From Gemmatimonadota bacterium (GTDB lineage Bacteria; Gemmatimonadota; Gemmatimonadetes; Palauibacterales; Palauibacteraceae): 49,440 nucleotides of DNA. The notes below the pieces were generated by a model. The model was not told the DNA's origin and did no database searches. It saw only the letters and a program-made list of their open reading frames with translations. This document shows positions 1 through 9,248 of this stretch, one piece after another. Both the position numbers and the translations under genes were made by a program. Positions within the stretch are counted from its first letter, which is position 1. Each line of letters starts with the position of its first letter. The stretch is from positions 1-49,440 of the forward strand of contig JAJDUL010000030.1 in the NCBI GenBank assembly GCA_022826685.1, written 5' to 3'.

Positions 1-37
1 GGGGGGCTGCGAGGTTACGGAGGGGCGGTTTTTCGCG

Positions 38-2413
38 TCAAGGCGCGTCCGCGATCCTCCATCCGCGCGCGTCGACCTCGACGCACAGGGGGCCGTCGAG
101 ATCCGTCCGCCACACCTGCGGCACGCGGGCGGAGTCGAGCCGCGCCAGCGTCACGGCGTGCGGGTGCCCGTACCGGTTTCCCCTCCCCGTCGAGATCACG
201 GCGATGTCCGGTTGCGTCGCCTCCAGCCATGCGAGGGAAGTGGAGGTCCGGCTGCCGTGGTGCCCGAGCTTGAGGAGATCCGCCTCCGGGCGGAGCGGCG
301 CGAGGTGCTCCAGGATCTCGCGTTCCACCTCGACGCCGGCGTCTCCGGTGTTCACGTAGCGGAAATCGCCGACCGTGAGACGGAAGGAGAGGGAGCCCTC
401 GTTCGCATCGGAGCCGGCCGGACCTTCGGGCCAAAGAAACTCGAGTTCGACGTCGTCGATGCGGAGGCGGTCTCCGGCGCGGGGCGCGTGCCAGGAGGCG
501 CCCTCCATCTGAAGCTGTTCGAGGAAGGCAAGGTATAAGGCGCTGGGCTCCGGGACGCCGGGATCGAGCACGCGGCGGACGCGGAGGGCTTCGAACACCG
601 CCCCGGCGCCGCCGTAGTGGTCGAGATGGGGATGGGAGATGGCGAGGAGCTCCACGGTCCGGGCGCCCTTGCCGCGCAGGAAGGGCACGACGACGCGGCT
701 TCCCGCGTCGGCGATCAGCGGCGGGCCGGATGCCGTGCCGGCCGTTCGGAAGGCCGCGCCCGGACCCGCGTCGAAGACGAGCCATCGGCCGGCGCCGGTC
801 CGCACGACGGCGGCGTCGCCCTGCCCCACGGCGAGGGTGCAGACGAGCGCCGTGCCCCCGTCGAGGCCGGCCCGGAGCGGGGGCCATGCGACCGTGAGCG
901 CGAGCACGGCGCCGACCGAGACGACGCCGAGGCCGCGCCGGACGCGCGTCCGGTCGAGCACGAGGGCGACGAGCGCGGCCGCGCCCCCCCATGCGCGGGG
1001 GCCGAGTCCGGGACCCGCCCAGCTCAGCGGGAGCCCCGCGAAGAAGTCCGCGATCGCCGCGAGGACTGCGAGCGCGACGTCCGCGGCGCCGGCGAACAGG
1101 GTCCATAGACCCCACGGCAGGATCAACGTGAGCGCGAGCGCGGGAAGCGCGAGACTCACGACCCCGCCCGCCACCACGCTGGCCGGGATCGATGCGATGA
1201 CGATGCGGTCGAAGTGAAAGGCCGCGATCGGCGCCGTGACGAGGAACGCGCCGCAACTGACGGCGAGCGCGCGCCCGACCCCGCGCAGGTGCCGGGAGGA
1301 GAGCCAGGGCGGAAACGGTGCGCGGCCTCCGAGCACGACGCCGGTGAACCCGGCGAAGGAAAGCTGGAACCCCGGATCCGTCACGATGAGCGGATCGGCC
1401 AGAATGGCGAGCGTCGCCGCGAGCGCCGCAAGATCGCTCAGGCGGGCGGGGCGGGCCCGGCGGAAAGCGAGCGCCCAGCCCCAGAACATCAGCGCGGCTC
1501 GCACCGCCGAGGGGGGCGCGCCGATGAGGCACACGTACGCGCTCGTGCAGCCGGCGGCGTAGAGCAGCCGGCGCGGACCGGGCACGCGAAGGCCGATGAG
1601 CCAGGAAAGCGAAGCGCCGATCAGACCGACGTGAAGCCCGGAAATCGCGAGCAGGTGAATGATCCCGGCCCCGACGAACGCCTCTCTGGTCGCGGGGTCG
1701 AGCGTGCTGCGGTCGGCGAGCAGAAGCGCCTTGCCGATCGCCCGGTGCTCGGGGGCGAGCCGGGCATCGAGCCGGGCGAGCAGCCCGGCGCGCCATTCGA
1801 TGATCCAGCGGCCGGGGCCGCGCGGGCCCACGGCGTTCGCCGGGACATCCAGCGGCTCCAGCGTCGCACCGCCGATCCAGCCCACTGTCCCGGGCGGACG
1901 GGGCAGCCGTGCTCGCCCCGCTTCGGGGTTCGTCCCGCCCGCCGTGCGCCATGTGCCCCGGGCGAGCACCGCCGCGCCCGCCTCCTGCCCCGCTCCGGGC
2001 CGCACAAAGCCGCGCACCGCGCCAAGGCGGCAGATCCGCCCCCCCGAGACAATGTGAACGTCGCGGATCGACACCCGGACCAGGCCGGCCTCCCGGCCCG
2101 CCCGCCGCTCCGGCACCCCGTCCGCGAGCGTACCGACCGCCACAGCCGGCGCGCCCGCCTCCAGCGTGGCGACGCAGGCCCCCAGCGCCGCCGTGGCGCG
2201 AGGCAGACCCGCCAGCAACCCGGCGAGGGCGGCGAGCACGACGGAGAGTCCCACCGTGGCGCGAGGCGGGACGCCGCCGGGTCGGCCGGGGCGGGCCCGG
2301 CCGGCAGCCCGCACCGCGGCCCGGCCGACGATGATGCAGAGGAGGCCCGCCGCGACGGCCGCGGGAGCCTGGAGCGCAACGGCGTCGACAGGAGCGAGCG
2401 CGAGCCCGGCCAC
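38..2413 (-). CDS. comEC: ComEC/Rec2 DNA-uptake channel protein
   Basis: Inner-membrane protein predicted to carry single-stranded DNA into the cytoplasm during natural transformation. Several hydrophobic helices open the protein, followed by an OB-like part, the polytopic Competence domain (about residues 215-510, with the signature LLAISGLHVGLIG) and a C-terminal metallo-beta-lactamase fold (about 520-785) carrying the HPHLDH metal motif. At 791 aa it is the long Rec2-type form. GTG 2413 is the only usable start: an in-frame TGA lies about 63 bases upstream with no ATG/GTG/TTG between. It follows the lapA-like gene by 115 bases and is probably the last gene of the alr-cdd-miaB transcript. 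No other competence gene is in the window. Family assignment is secure; activity in transformation is inferred. Confidence 0.93.
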   Translation of the reverse strand: MAGLALAPVDAVALQAPAAVAAGLLCIIVGRAAVRAAGRARPGRPGGVPPRATVGLSVVLAALAGLLAGLPRATAALGACVATLEAGAPAVAVGTLADGVPERRAGREAGLVRVSIRDVHIVSGGRICRLGAVRGFVRPGAGQEAGAAVLARGTWRTAGGTNPEAGRARLPRPPGTVGWIGGATLEPLDVPANAVGPRGPGRWIIEWRAGLLARLDARLAPEHRAIGKALLLADRSTLDPATREAFVGAGIIHLLAISGLHVGLIGASLSWLIGLRVPGPRRLLYAAGCTSAYVCLIGAPPSAVRAALMFWGWALAFRRARPARLSDLAALAATLAILADPLIVTDPGFQLSFAGFTGVVLGGRAPFPPWLSSRHLRGVGRALAVSCGAFLVTAPIAAFHFDRIVIASIPASVVAGGVVSLALPALALTLILPWGLWTLFAGAADVALAVLAAIADFFAGLPLSWAGPGLGPRAWGGAAALVALVLDRTRVRRGLGVVSVGAVLALTVAWPPLRAGLDGGTALVCTLAVGQGDAAVVRTGAGRWLVFDAGPGAAFRTAGTASGPPLIADAGSRVVVPFLRGKGARTVELLAISHPHLDHYGGAGAVFEALRVRRVLDPGVPEPSALYLAFLEQLQMEGASWHAPRAGDRLRIDDVELEFLWPEGPAGSDANEGSLSFRLTVGDFRYVNTGDAGVEVEREILEHLAPLRPEADLLKLGHHGSRTSTSLAWLEATQPDIAVISTGRGNRYGHPHAVTLARLDSARVPQVWRTDLDGPLCVEVDARGWRIADAP

Positions 2414-2528
2414 GTCCCCGGCGGCAAGCGCCAGGGCCGTCAGAAGCAGGGGCGAGAGGGAGCGGGACGTCGATCAGCCTCCGGGCGCAGGGTACACCCC
2501 TACGCTCGGAGACCTCGTCAACCGTCCG

Positions 2529-2876
2529 TCAAAGGAGGGGACTCGGCTCCGATCGCTCCGGTGGGCTCGAGGACCCGGGCGGGGTCGGCGGCTCCGGTAC
2601 GGCCGGCGACTCCGTCAAGGCGGGCGGTTCGTGCGCGAGGCGCGCCGACGCCGCCCGGTGCGCCAGGCGCCGGGCCCGGCGCTCCGCCCGCCACGCGAGC
2701 AGGCCCGAGAGGCCCATCCCCCCGAGGATGCAGGCGAAGACGACGAGCGAGAGCGGCGCGCGGATGCGGAGGAAGGGCAGCACGACGTTCACGAGTTCGT
2801 TCCCGTTCCGCACCGAAAACCAGAACGCCGCGAGGATGACGACGACGAAGGCGAGGAGTCGCGTCACGAAACGCAT
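2529..2876 (-). CDS. LapA-like (DUF1049) small membrane protein
   Basis: A 115-aa protein with two hydrophobic segments (about residues 5-20 and 40-62) separated by a short polar loop containing VRNGNELVNV, the usual layout of the LapA/DUF1049 family (lipopolysaccharide assembly protein A domain). After the second helix comes a basic stretch (WRAERRARRLAHR) and a Pro/Ser/Glu-rich cytoplasmic tail, longer than in the minimal family. The ATG overlaps the miaB stop by one base (TGATG), so translation is likely coupled. A role in envelope assembly is known for Escherichia coli LapA; for this distant homologue it is only a guess. Confidence 0.75.
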   Translation of the reverse strand: MRFVTRLLAFVVVILAAFWFSVRNGNELVNVVLPFLRIRAPLSLVVFACILGGMGLSGLLAWRAERRARRLAHRAASARLAHEPPALTESPAVPEPPTPPGSSSPPERSEPSPLL

Positions 2877-4255
2877 CAGCAGGGCCGCCCCATGAAGGTC
2901 GCCCCCGTCGTTCCCGTGAGCCGCACCTGCGCGTACGTGCCGATCCGGCAGGGGTCTCCGGGGAAAGCGACGACCTTGTTCTGCTCCGTCCTGCCGAGCA
3001 CATCGCCCGCCGAGCGCGCGGAGCGCTCGATCAGAACCTCGCGCCGCGAACCCACCTCGGACTCGTTGATCTCGCGCTGGATCGCGCGGTGCTCGCCGAT
3101 CAGGCGCTCCAGCCGCTCCGAACCCACGTCGTCCGGCACGAAATCCCCGGCCGGGAAGCGCGTCGCCGGCGTCCCTTCGCGCAGCGAGTACTTGTACAGA
3201 TAGGCATCGTCGAACCGCACGTCCCGCATCAGCGCCAGCGTGGCCTCGAAGTCCGCCTCCATCTCCCCCGGGAAACCGACGATCACGTCCGTGGAGAGCG
3301 CAATTCCGGGAACCTCGCGGCGCGCGGCCTCGACCTTCTCCAGAAATCCTTTGCTCGTGTAGCGCCGGACCATGCGCTTGAGGATGCGATCGGAGCCCGA
3401 TTGCACCGGCAGGTGGAGCTGGCGGCAGACCGTCGGCTCCCCCGCCATCACCCCGAGCAGTTCCGGCGTCACATCGTTGGGATGGGGCGAGGTGAAACGC
3501 ACGCGGCGGATGCCGTCCACGCGGCTCACGGCCCGCAGCAGCGTCGCGAAGTTCCAGTCTCCGGACTCATACGAGTTCACGGTCTGACCGAGGAGCACGA
3601 CTTCGGTGAACCCCTCCTCCACGGCGCGTCGGGTCTCGGTGAGGACCGCCTCGGGCGTCCGGTTCTTCTCGGGTCCCCGCACGTAGGGAACGATGCAGAA
3701 GGTGCAGCGGTGATCGCAGCCGCGCTGGACCGTGATCCAGGCGCTCACGCCTTCACGCCTCACGCTGTCCACACCCTCGTAGTTCTCTTCCGCGTCGAGT
3801 CCGAGCAGCGTCTGCCCGCGCTCGATCGCGTTCGCCCGGATCGAACCGATGAGTTCCGGGAGGGCGCGGTACGCATCCGGCCCGGCCACGAGGTCCACGC
3901 CCGCCGCTTCCTCGATGAGCCGCGGGCCCAACCGCTGCGCCATGCACCCCGTCACCCCCAGCACGAGGCCGGCACGCCGCTTCCGGTGGCGTTGCAGCTC
4001 GCCGATCCGGCCGCGGACGCGCTGTTCCGCGTGCTCGCGAATCGCGCACGTGTTCACGAGGATGACGTCGGCGCGCTCGGGCGCGTCCACGCTCACGAAG
4101 CCTTCGTCAACGAGCAGCCCCTCCATCAACTCGGTGTCGTTGATGTTCATCTGACACCCGTAGGTCTCGATGTAGACCCGTCCTCCGAGCGGGCGGGGTT
4201 CGCGGGGACGATCCGCGCCGGGCGTCTTCAGCGTGACGAGCTCCGTCCTCTCCAT
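2876..4255 (-). CDS. miaB: tRNA-2-methylthio-N6-isopentenyladenosine synthase MiaB
   Basis: Radical-SAM methylthiotransferase that adds the 2-methylthio group to isopentenyl-A37 of tRNAs reading UNN codons. The N-terminal UPF0004 domain supplies the three cysteines for the auxiliary 4Fe-4S cluster (C34 in YGCQMN, C70 in NTCAIRE, C104 in TGCMAQR). The radical-SAM cluster binds C180, C184 and C187 (GCDHRCTFCIVPYVRG), and a C-terminal TRAM domain follows from about residue 395. The frame is open further upstream, but ATG 4255 begins 7 bases after the previous stop and gives the normal 459-aa length. It lies in the operon between the outer-membrane-type protein gene and the lapA-like gene. Confidence 0.97.
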   Translation of the reverse strand: MERTELVTLKTPGADRPREPRPLGGRVYIETYGCQMNINDTELMEGLLVDEGFVSVDAPERADVILVNTCAIREHAEQRVRGRIGELQRHRKRRAGLVLGVTGCMAQRLGPRLIEEAAGVDLVAGPDAYRALPELIGSIRANAIERGQTLLGLDAEENYEGVDSVRREGVSAWITVQRGCDHRCTFCIVPYVRGPEKNRTPEAVLTETRRAVEEGFTEVVLLGQTVNSYESGDWNFATLLRAVSRVDGIRRVRFTSPHPNDVTPELLGVMAGEPTVCRQLHLPVQSGSDRILKRMVRRYTSKGFLEKVEAARREVPGIALSTDVIVGFPGEMEADFEATLALMRDVRFDDAYLYKYSLREGTPATRFPAGDFVPDDVGSERLERLIGEHRAIQREINESEVGSRREVLIERSARSAGDVLGRTEQNKVVAFPGDPCRIGTYAQVRLTGTTGATFMGRPC

Positions 4256-4262
4256 CGGCGCC

Positions 4263-5459
4263 TCAGCGCTGCCGGAGGGAGAAGGAGAGCGTGACGCGCC
4301 GGAAGCTCTCCGCGAAGCCGGCCGTCGCGACGTCGCCGCGCGATCCGCTCTCGAACGCGAGATCGAATACGGCGAGTCCCTCCTGGAACTCCCAGCCGAA
4401 ACCGCCCGTGAAGGCGGACTCTTCGAGCGCTTCCGAACCGCGGCTGAAGGGGAGCCCCGTCCTCCGCCAGCCGACCCGAAGCGGCAACCTCCCGCCGAGC
4501 AGGGAGAGCGCGCCGTATTCGAGCCCTCCCCCCAGCCAGACGATGTCGTGGGACTGGAAAGCGGAGCCGGCCACCGCATCGCGCGACCCCACGGCCGACC
4601 ACCCGGCCCGGCCGCCCCCGGCGGTGAGGAGGAGCTGGTCCGTCACGCGCACGCTGCCGCCGAGTTCGATCGAGGTCGGCAGGTCGAACTCCGCCTCGGG
4701 TTCCTCCGCCGCCTCGGGGGTCGCGTACAGCGTCCCTCCCGTCCCGAGCGAAACGCCCGCCACGATGCGGTCGCCCAGCCGAATCGACCCACCCCCCCTG
4801 AAGCGCCAGGCGCGCCACGACAGCTCCCTCGCCCCCACGATGCCGCCGAGCGCGGGAGCCCCTCCGATCGGATCATCGAACTGGCGGAAGAACGACTGCC
4901 TCAGCGAGCCGGTCAGCCGCTGCGCCGAGATCCCGATGCCCAGCGGACCGATGCGACGCGCGAGCGACGCATCGATCGTGCTGATCCCGCCGTTGTGCTC
5001 CCGCGTCTCCTCGTAGGGCACCGCGCCGTCGTTGAGCCGCAGCGTGTCCTGCAGGATGTTGGACCAGTCCTGGTCGAATTCGCCGCCGAACGCCAGGCTG
5101 AAGGCCCAGTTGTTGGAGGGGACGAGCGCGCGGATCGTCGTGAAACGCCCCCGCCCCGTGTTGAGCGAGGCGCCCTCGCCCTCCAGAGTGACGCCCTCGC
5201 TGGCCAGCGAGACGGAGAAGCCGGGTTCCGTGTGCAGGAGAAGGTCGGCCGGGTTCGAGAGGCTGTACGATCCGCCGAGCAGGCCGGAGCCCGATCCGCC
5301 GAGCGCCGCCGACCGGCCATCCACGGGTGCGACGGGATAGCCGAGGCCGACGGCCGTGATCGGCGTCTGCGCGAAGGCGGCACCGGGCGAAGCCGCCAGC
5401 GCGGCGACGACGAAGCCGGCCCGGACCCAGCCCCGGGACCCTCGGATGGCCCGCATCAC
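4263..5459 (-). CDS. Exported outer-membrane beta-barrel-like protein
   Basis: A 398-aa protein with a clear signal peptide (residues about 10-31, ending PGAAFAQ). The mature part is rich in Gly and alternating hydrophobic/polar strands, and opens with AVGLGYPVAPVDGRSAALGG and SLSNPADL, which resemble the N-terminus of FadL/PorV-type barrels (UPF0164-like proteins that start with a conserved Ala/Gly-rich segment and an NPA motif). The last residues (VTLSFSLRQR) are a strand but do not end in the classical aromatic residue. ATG 5459 overlaps the preceding lipoprotein stop by four bases (ATGA). Outer-membrane location is inferred; substrate is unknown. Confidence 0.6.
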   Translation of the reverse strand: MMRAIRGSRGWVRAGFVVAALAASPGAAFAQTPITAVGLGYPVAPVDGRSAALGGSGSGLLGGSYSLSNPADLLLHTEPGFSVSLASEGVTLEGEGASLNTGRGRFTTIRALVPSNNWAFSLAFGGEFDQDWSNILQDTLRLNDGAVPYEETREHNGGISTIDASLARRIGPLGIGISAQRLTGSLRQSFFRQFDDPIGGAPALGGIVGARELSWRAWRFRGGGSIRLGDRIVAGVSLGTGGTLYATPEAAEEPEAEFDLPTSIELGGSVRVTDQLLLTAGGGRAGWSAVGSRDAVAGSAFQSHDIVWLGGGLEYGALSLLGGRLPLRVGWRRTGLPFSRGSEALEESAFTGGFGWEFQEGLAVFDLAFESGSRGDVATAGFAESFRRVTLSFSLRQR

Positions 5460-6688
5460 GGCACCGTGAAGTCGGGCGCCGAACTGAACACGACGCGGAG
5501 CTGCGGCTGGAACTCCGGCGGCGATTCGGCGGAGCCGAACTCCCAGTAGCCCAGCGCCTGCGCGTCCGGATCCGCCCGGAAGCCGATCCGGATGCGTGTC
5601 AGCGAATCCTGGACGGCCCGCGCCATCAGAAGCGTGATGTCGAGGCGAACCGGCTCGCCCTCGCGGAGTCTGTCGGGATCGAGCGTCGTCGTGAGCAGAT
5701 CCCCGCTCCCGATCGGGGTCTTTTCGCCGACCTCGAACGGGTCGCCGAGCAGACTCACCTTTCGGGCTTCGATCCTGCGCTCCGCCGCATACAGCTCGGG
5801 CGCGGCCAGCGGGTACAGGATGACTTCAGACTGACTCACCGTGGACCCCTCGAGCCCCGCGTCCCCGAGGATGCCGGGCGGCACGAACTCGAAGTAGATG
5901 CGGGAGGCGGGGAGGCCGCCCACGCGAAGCGCCGTACCGATCGGAGGCTGTGGCGGATCCAGGATGAACGCGCGTTCGTCCCAGCCCTGGGACTGCGGCA
6001 CCGGGAGATTCCGGCCGACGAGGGTCGGATCGTACCGGAGCACCATCTGCGTCACGCGAAGTTTCGTTTCGGGGCCGTCGAGCACGATCGCGAAGCCGTT
6101 GCCCCCGTCCGTCTCCCGCCACGCCTTCATCAGCGAGTCCTCCGCAACGGCCGGCGTCATGAGGAGCGTATCCGAGACCGCCTCCAGCACCGCCGACGCG
6201 ATCTCCACGCCGAGGCTGCCCCCGGGCGCTCGCCACGGAACCCCGGGGGCCGCCTCCTGCCACGTCGCGCCATGGGGCTCGAAGCGCTCCCCCAGTTCGA
6301 CGAGCTTCACGGTGACGGGAAACTCCGTGAACTCGGAGCGGATGGTGTCGAAGCGGAGCGCGAACTCCACCTCCTCGAACTTCGCGGCCGGCAACGTGTC
6401 GACGAACGTCCGGATCGTGTCGGGGACGTTGAAGCGCACGAGCCCGCGACTCGACACGTCCGTCGCGGACGAGAGGTACACGAACGGCGCGGTGGAGGGG
6501 CGGGCGAAGCCGGTCAGCGTCGTGTCCCGCCAGGACGACAGTTCGGCAACGGAGACGGTGACGTCCCGCGTCTCCACGCCGGCGCCGGGCACCTTCTCGG
6601 AGCCCAGGGAAAGCGGGTCCTCCGCGCATGCGCCCAGCATGACGAGAACGACCACCGTGCCGAGCGCCGCAAGCCCCCGTCCGTTCAC
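5456..6688 (-). CDS. Hypothetical exported lipoprotein
   Basis: No family is recognised with confidence. GTG 6688 is chosen because it overlaps the cdd stop (GTGA) and puts a lipoprotein signal at the very N-terminus (hydrophobic stretch ending VVVLVMLGAC, Cys about residue 20). An upstream in-frame ATG at 6760 would bury that signal behind 24 extra residues inside cdd. The 410-aa protein then shows beta-rich sequence with GLVRFNVPDTI and EEVEFALRFDT segments, reminiscent of DUF4270/DNRLRE-type secreted domains. Its gene partner is the outer-membrane-type protein immediately downstream (4-base overlap), so the two may act together at the envelope. Confidence 0.65.
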   Translation of the reverse strand: MNGRGLAALGTVVVLVMLGACAEDPLSLGSEKVPGAGVETRDVTVSVAELSSWRDTTLTGFARPSTAPFVYLSSATDVSSRGLVRFNVPDTIRTFVDTLPAAKFEEVEFALRFDTIRSEFTEFPVTVKLVELGERFEPHGATWQEAAPGVPWRAPGGSLGVEIASAVLEAVSDTLLMTPAVAEDSLMKAWRETDGGNGFAIVLDGPETKLRVTQMVLRYDPTLVGRNLPVPQSQGWDERAFILDPPQPPIGTALRVGGLPASRIYFEFVPPGILGDAGLEGSTVSQSEVILYPLAAPELYAAERRIEARKVSLLGDPFEVGEKTPIGSGDLLTTTLDPDRLREGEPVRLDITLLMARAVQDSLTRIRIGFRADPDAQALGYWEFGSAESPPEFQPQLRVVFSSAPDFTVP

Positions 6689-7131
6689 GGGCCCGTCTCC
6701 GCCGGCGCGGCCATCCGCTCCAGCGAGAAGTTCGCCGGCAGCAGGTCCCGCAGCGGCCACACGACGGACTCCCCGTTCGTCCCGATACTCATGACCTCAA
6801 GTTTCCGGCCGAACTCGGCGAGCGCCTGGCGACACATGCCGCACGGCGGGGCCGGGAGGGCGCCGCTCGTCACGATGGCGATGCGCGAGAAGGCACGGGC
6901 GCCCGAAACCACCGCGTTCCCGAGCGCGACCCGCTCCGCGCACGTCCCCACCGGATACGAGGCGTTCTCCACATTGCACCCGGTGAAGACCCGGCCGTCA
7001 TCCGCCTCGAGCGCCGCGCCCACGAGGAATCCGGAATACGGGGCGTACGCGCGTTCCCGGGCGACCCTCGCCCGGGCGGCGAGATCATCCCACGAGAGCG
7101 GCTCTCCGGCTGTCACTCGAGTCTCGGTCAT
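6685..7131 (-). CDS. cdd: Cytidine deaminase
   Basis: Hydrolytic deamination of cytidine and deoxycytidine to uridine and deoxyuridine for pyrimidine salvage; cytosolic and zinc-dependent. All active-site residues are visible in this 148-aa homotetrameric-type enzyme: the substrate segment AYAPYSGFLVGAAL, the FTGCNVENASY stretch, the Zn/proton-shuttle motif C64-A-E66 and the second Zn motif P-C97-G-M-C100. The ATG at 7131 overlaps the alr stop by four bases (ATGA), and its own stop overlaps the GTG of the following lipoprotein gene, so it sits in a translationally coupled operon. Confidence 0.95.
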   Translation of the reverse strand: MTETRVTAGEPLSWDDLAARARVARERAYAPYSGFLVGAALEADDGRVFTGCNVENASYPVGTCAERVALGNAVVSGARAFSRIAIVTSGALPAPPCGMCRQALAEFGRKLEVMSIGTNGESVVWPLRDLLPANFSLERMAAPAETGP

Positions 7132-8300
7132 CGGCTCCCATCCGCGGCATCAGCCGGCCGGCCCACGTAGTGTCGGGGCAGGCGGCGTCCGATCGCCGTC
7201 AGCACTTCGTATTCGATCGTTCCGGCGGTCTCCGCAAAATCCGCCAGCCCGACCTCTTTCCCTCCGTCACGGCCGAGGAGCGTGGCCACGTCCGCAGCTT
7301 CGACACCCGGCACGCCGGAAACGTCTACCGACGTCACGTCCATGCAGACACCGCCCCGGATCGGTACCTCGACTCCGCGGATGAGCGCCCGCCCCCGGTT
7401 CGACAGACGCCAGGGCAACCCATCCGCGTACCCGATTCCCAGAGTGGCGAGACGTTCGGCACACTTCGTCGTGTAGGTGGCTCCGTAGCTGACCGTCGAG
7501 CCCGGCGCCAGGTCACGAACTTCCAGCACCCTCGCGCGTACCCGCGCCACACTCTCCGGGTCCGCCGGCGCGTCCCCGACGCCCGCCCCCCGCCGTCCGC
7601 CGTACAGGTAGATCCCCGGTCTGACGAGCCCCAGATGATACTGCGGATCCGCCATCACCGCATCGCTGTTCGCCGCGTGCAGGAAGGGGATCCCGACGCC
7701 GGCCTCCTCCAGGCTCGCCGCGGCCTGCCGCAAGCGGGTCAACTGAAGGGACGTCGCGGCCGGATCCGTCCCGGCGGAATGGAAATGCGTGTAGACGCTC
7801 GCCAGCGTCACCCCGCCTCTCGAGAGGATCGACGCGACCCCGGGCGTCCACCCCACGGCCTCGGCCGCCGGGAGGCCCGCGCGACCCATGCCGGTGTCGA
7901 TCTCGAGGTGGACGGGGATCCGCGTGGACGCCGCCCGCGCGCCGGCCTCGAGCTTCTCGAACGACGCCAGGCTCAGCGCCGCGCTCTCGAGTCGCGCATC
8001 GAGGAGTTGCGAGATCTCGGCGGTGGCCGAGGGGGCGAAGACGATGATGCGGCGTTCGATCCCGCCGCGCCGGAGTTCGGCGCCTTCCGGCGGCGTCGCG
8101 ACCCCGAAGGCGTAGGGCTCCAGCCGGTCCAGGGCGCGGGCGACCTCGATCGCGCCGAGGCCGTACGCGTCCGCCTTGACCATGGGGACGAAGCGGGCGG
8201 GGGCCACGTGCCTCGCCACGCGCCGGGCGTTCCGCGACAGCGCCGCCAGATCGACTTCGAGCCACGCTCGGTACGGGGGGTCTTCGCGGCTGCGGGTCAA
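7128..8300 (-). CDS. alr: Alanine racemase
   Basis: PLP-dependent interconversion of L- and D-alanine, supplying D-Ala for peptidoglycan. The PLP lysine is K42 in MVKADAYGLG when counted from the start used here. Further family landmarks are EIDTGMGRAGL, SYGATYTTKCAERLATLGIGYADG and GVCMDVTSVDV near the C-terminus. TTG 8300 gives 390 aa, close to the family norm, and leaves 64 bases before mazG. An in-frame ATG at 8366 (412 aa) is also possible, but it would overlap the mazG start codon. Neither has a convincing ribosome-binding site. It heads the operon that continues with cdd. Confidence 0.9.
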   Translation of the reverse strand: MTRSREDPPYRAWLEVDLAALSRNARRVARHVAPARFVPMVKADAYGLGAIEVARALDRLEPYAFGVATPPEGAELRRGGIERRIIVFAPSATAEISQLLDARLESAALSLASFEKLEAGARAASTRIPVHLEIDTGMGRAGLPAAEAVGWTPGVASILSRGGVTLASVYTHFHSAGTDPAATSLQLTRLRQAAASLEEAGVGIPFLHAANSDAVMADPQYHLGLVRPGIYLYGGRRGAGVGDAPADPESVARVRARVLEVRDLAPGSTVSYGATYTTKCAERLATLGIGYADGLPWRLSNRGRALIRGVEVPIRGGVCMDVTSVDVSGVPGVEAADVATLLGRDGGKEVGLADFAETAGTIEYEVLTAIGRRLPRHYVGRPADAADGSR

Positions 8301-8364
8301 GCTTCGCCGGGGGTTCGGGGAAGGTTCCTGCGGTGTCCTGCCACCGGATGATACCTTCGCCGTC

Positions 8365-9228
8365 ATGCAAGAGCCAACCGCCGCCGGCCTCGAGCCTCTC
8401 CACGCGGAAGAGGGGCGCGAAGGGGATGAAGCCCTCGCCCGCGCCCTCGCGCTCGTCCGCTTTCTGCGCGTCCGCTGTCCCTGGGACGCGAAGCAGACGC
8501 CGCAGACGCTCCGCCCGTATCTCCTCGAGGAGGCGCACGAAGTCGCGGACGCGATCCGGGCGGGAGACGACGGAGACCTGTCGGGAGAACTCGGCGACCT
8601 GCTCCTGAATTTCGCCTTCCAGATCGTGCTCGCCGAGGAGCGCGGCGCCTTCGGGGCCGCCGATGTCGTCGAAGCGCTCGAGGCGAAGATGGAGGCCCGC
8701 CACCCGCACGTGTACGGCGATGCCGACGCCCCGCCCGACTGGGAGTCGCTCAAGGCCGCGGAACGCGAGACTGCGGGCGATCCATTCGACGGCGTCTCGG
8801 CCGGGCTCGACCCGCTCAGCCGCGCGGCACGCGTTCAGGAGCGGATGGCCGGGTTCGGGTTCGACTGGCCCGATCTCGCGGGTCCCATGGAGAAGGTGCG
8901 CGAAGAGACGGCGGAACTCGAGCACGCGGCGGCCGAGCACGCGGCGGCCGAAGACCCGTCCGGGTCTCCCGGACCGGCCGCGCCGCCCCGCATCGGGGAG
9001 GCGAGCCCGGAGGTCGTCGAGGAGGTCGGGGATCTGCTCTTCGCGGTGGTGAACGCCTCGCGGTGGGCCGGCGCTCATCCGGCCAACGCGCTTCTCGGCG
9101 CGGTCGAGAAATTCGAGCGCCGCTGTCGGCGCATGATCGAACTCGCGGAGAGCCGCGGCCTCGAGTGGAAGGGCGCGGATCTCGCGACGCTCGACGCCGT
9201 GTGGGAGGAAGTGAAGGCCGACGAATAA
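8365..9228 (+). CDS. mazG: Nucleoside triphosphate pyrophosphohydrolase MazG
   Basis: House-cleaning enzyme that hydrolyses NTPs/dNTPs to NMPs and pyrophosphate. The 287-aa protein has the typical tandem architecture: an N-terminal MazG domain (VRFLRVRCPWDAKQTPQTL, then EEAHEVADAI and ELGDLLLNFAFQ, the EExxE/ExxD metal ligands) and a second MazG domain (EKVREETAEL and EEVGDLLFAVVNASRW). The second domain has an Ala/Glu/Pro-rich insertion of about 30 residues between its two metal-binding helices, partly made by a 15-base tandem duplication. The gene diverges from alr and stands alone between minus-strand operons. Confidence 0.94.
   Translation: MQEPTAAGLEPLHAEEGREGDEALARALALVRFLRVRCPWDAKQTPQTLRPYLLEEAHEVADAIRAGDDGDLSGELGDLLLNFAFQIVLAEERGAFGAADVVEALEAKMEARHPHVYGDADAPPDWESLKAAERETAGDPFDGVSAGLDPLSRAARVQERMAGFGFDWPDLAGPMEKVREETAELEHAAAEHAAAEDPSGSPGPAAPPRIGEASPEVVEEVGDLLFAVVNASRWAGAHPANALLGAVEKFERRCRRMIELAESRGLEWKGADLATLDAVWEEVKADE
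8920..8949 (+). repeat. 15-base tandem duplication inside mazG
   Basis: The 15-mer GAGCACGCGGCGGCC occurs twice head to tail and encodes EHAAA twice, in the linker of the second MazG domain. The unit is a multiple of three, so the frame is kept. Confidence 0.95.
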
Positions 9229-9248
9229 AACGGACGACCCGCCGCCGC

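Noticed and set aside
1214..2839. 541-codon plus-strand open frame
   Set aside because: Antisense shadow of comEC; Arg/Gly/Pro-rich with no domains, typical of high-GC opposite frames.
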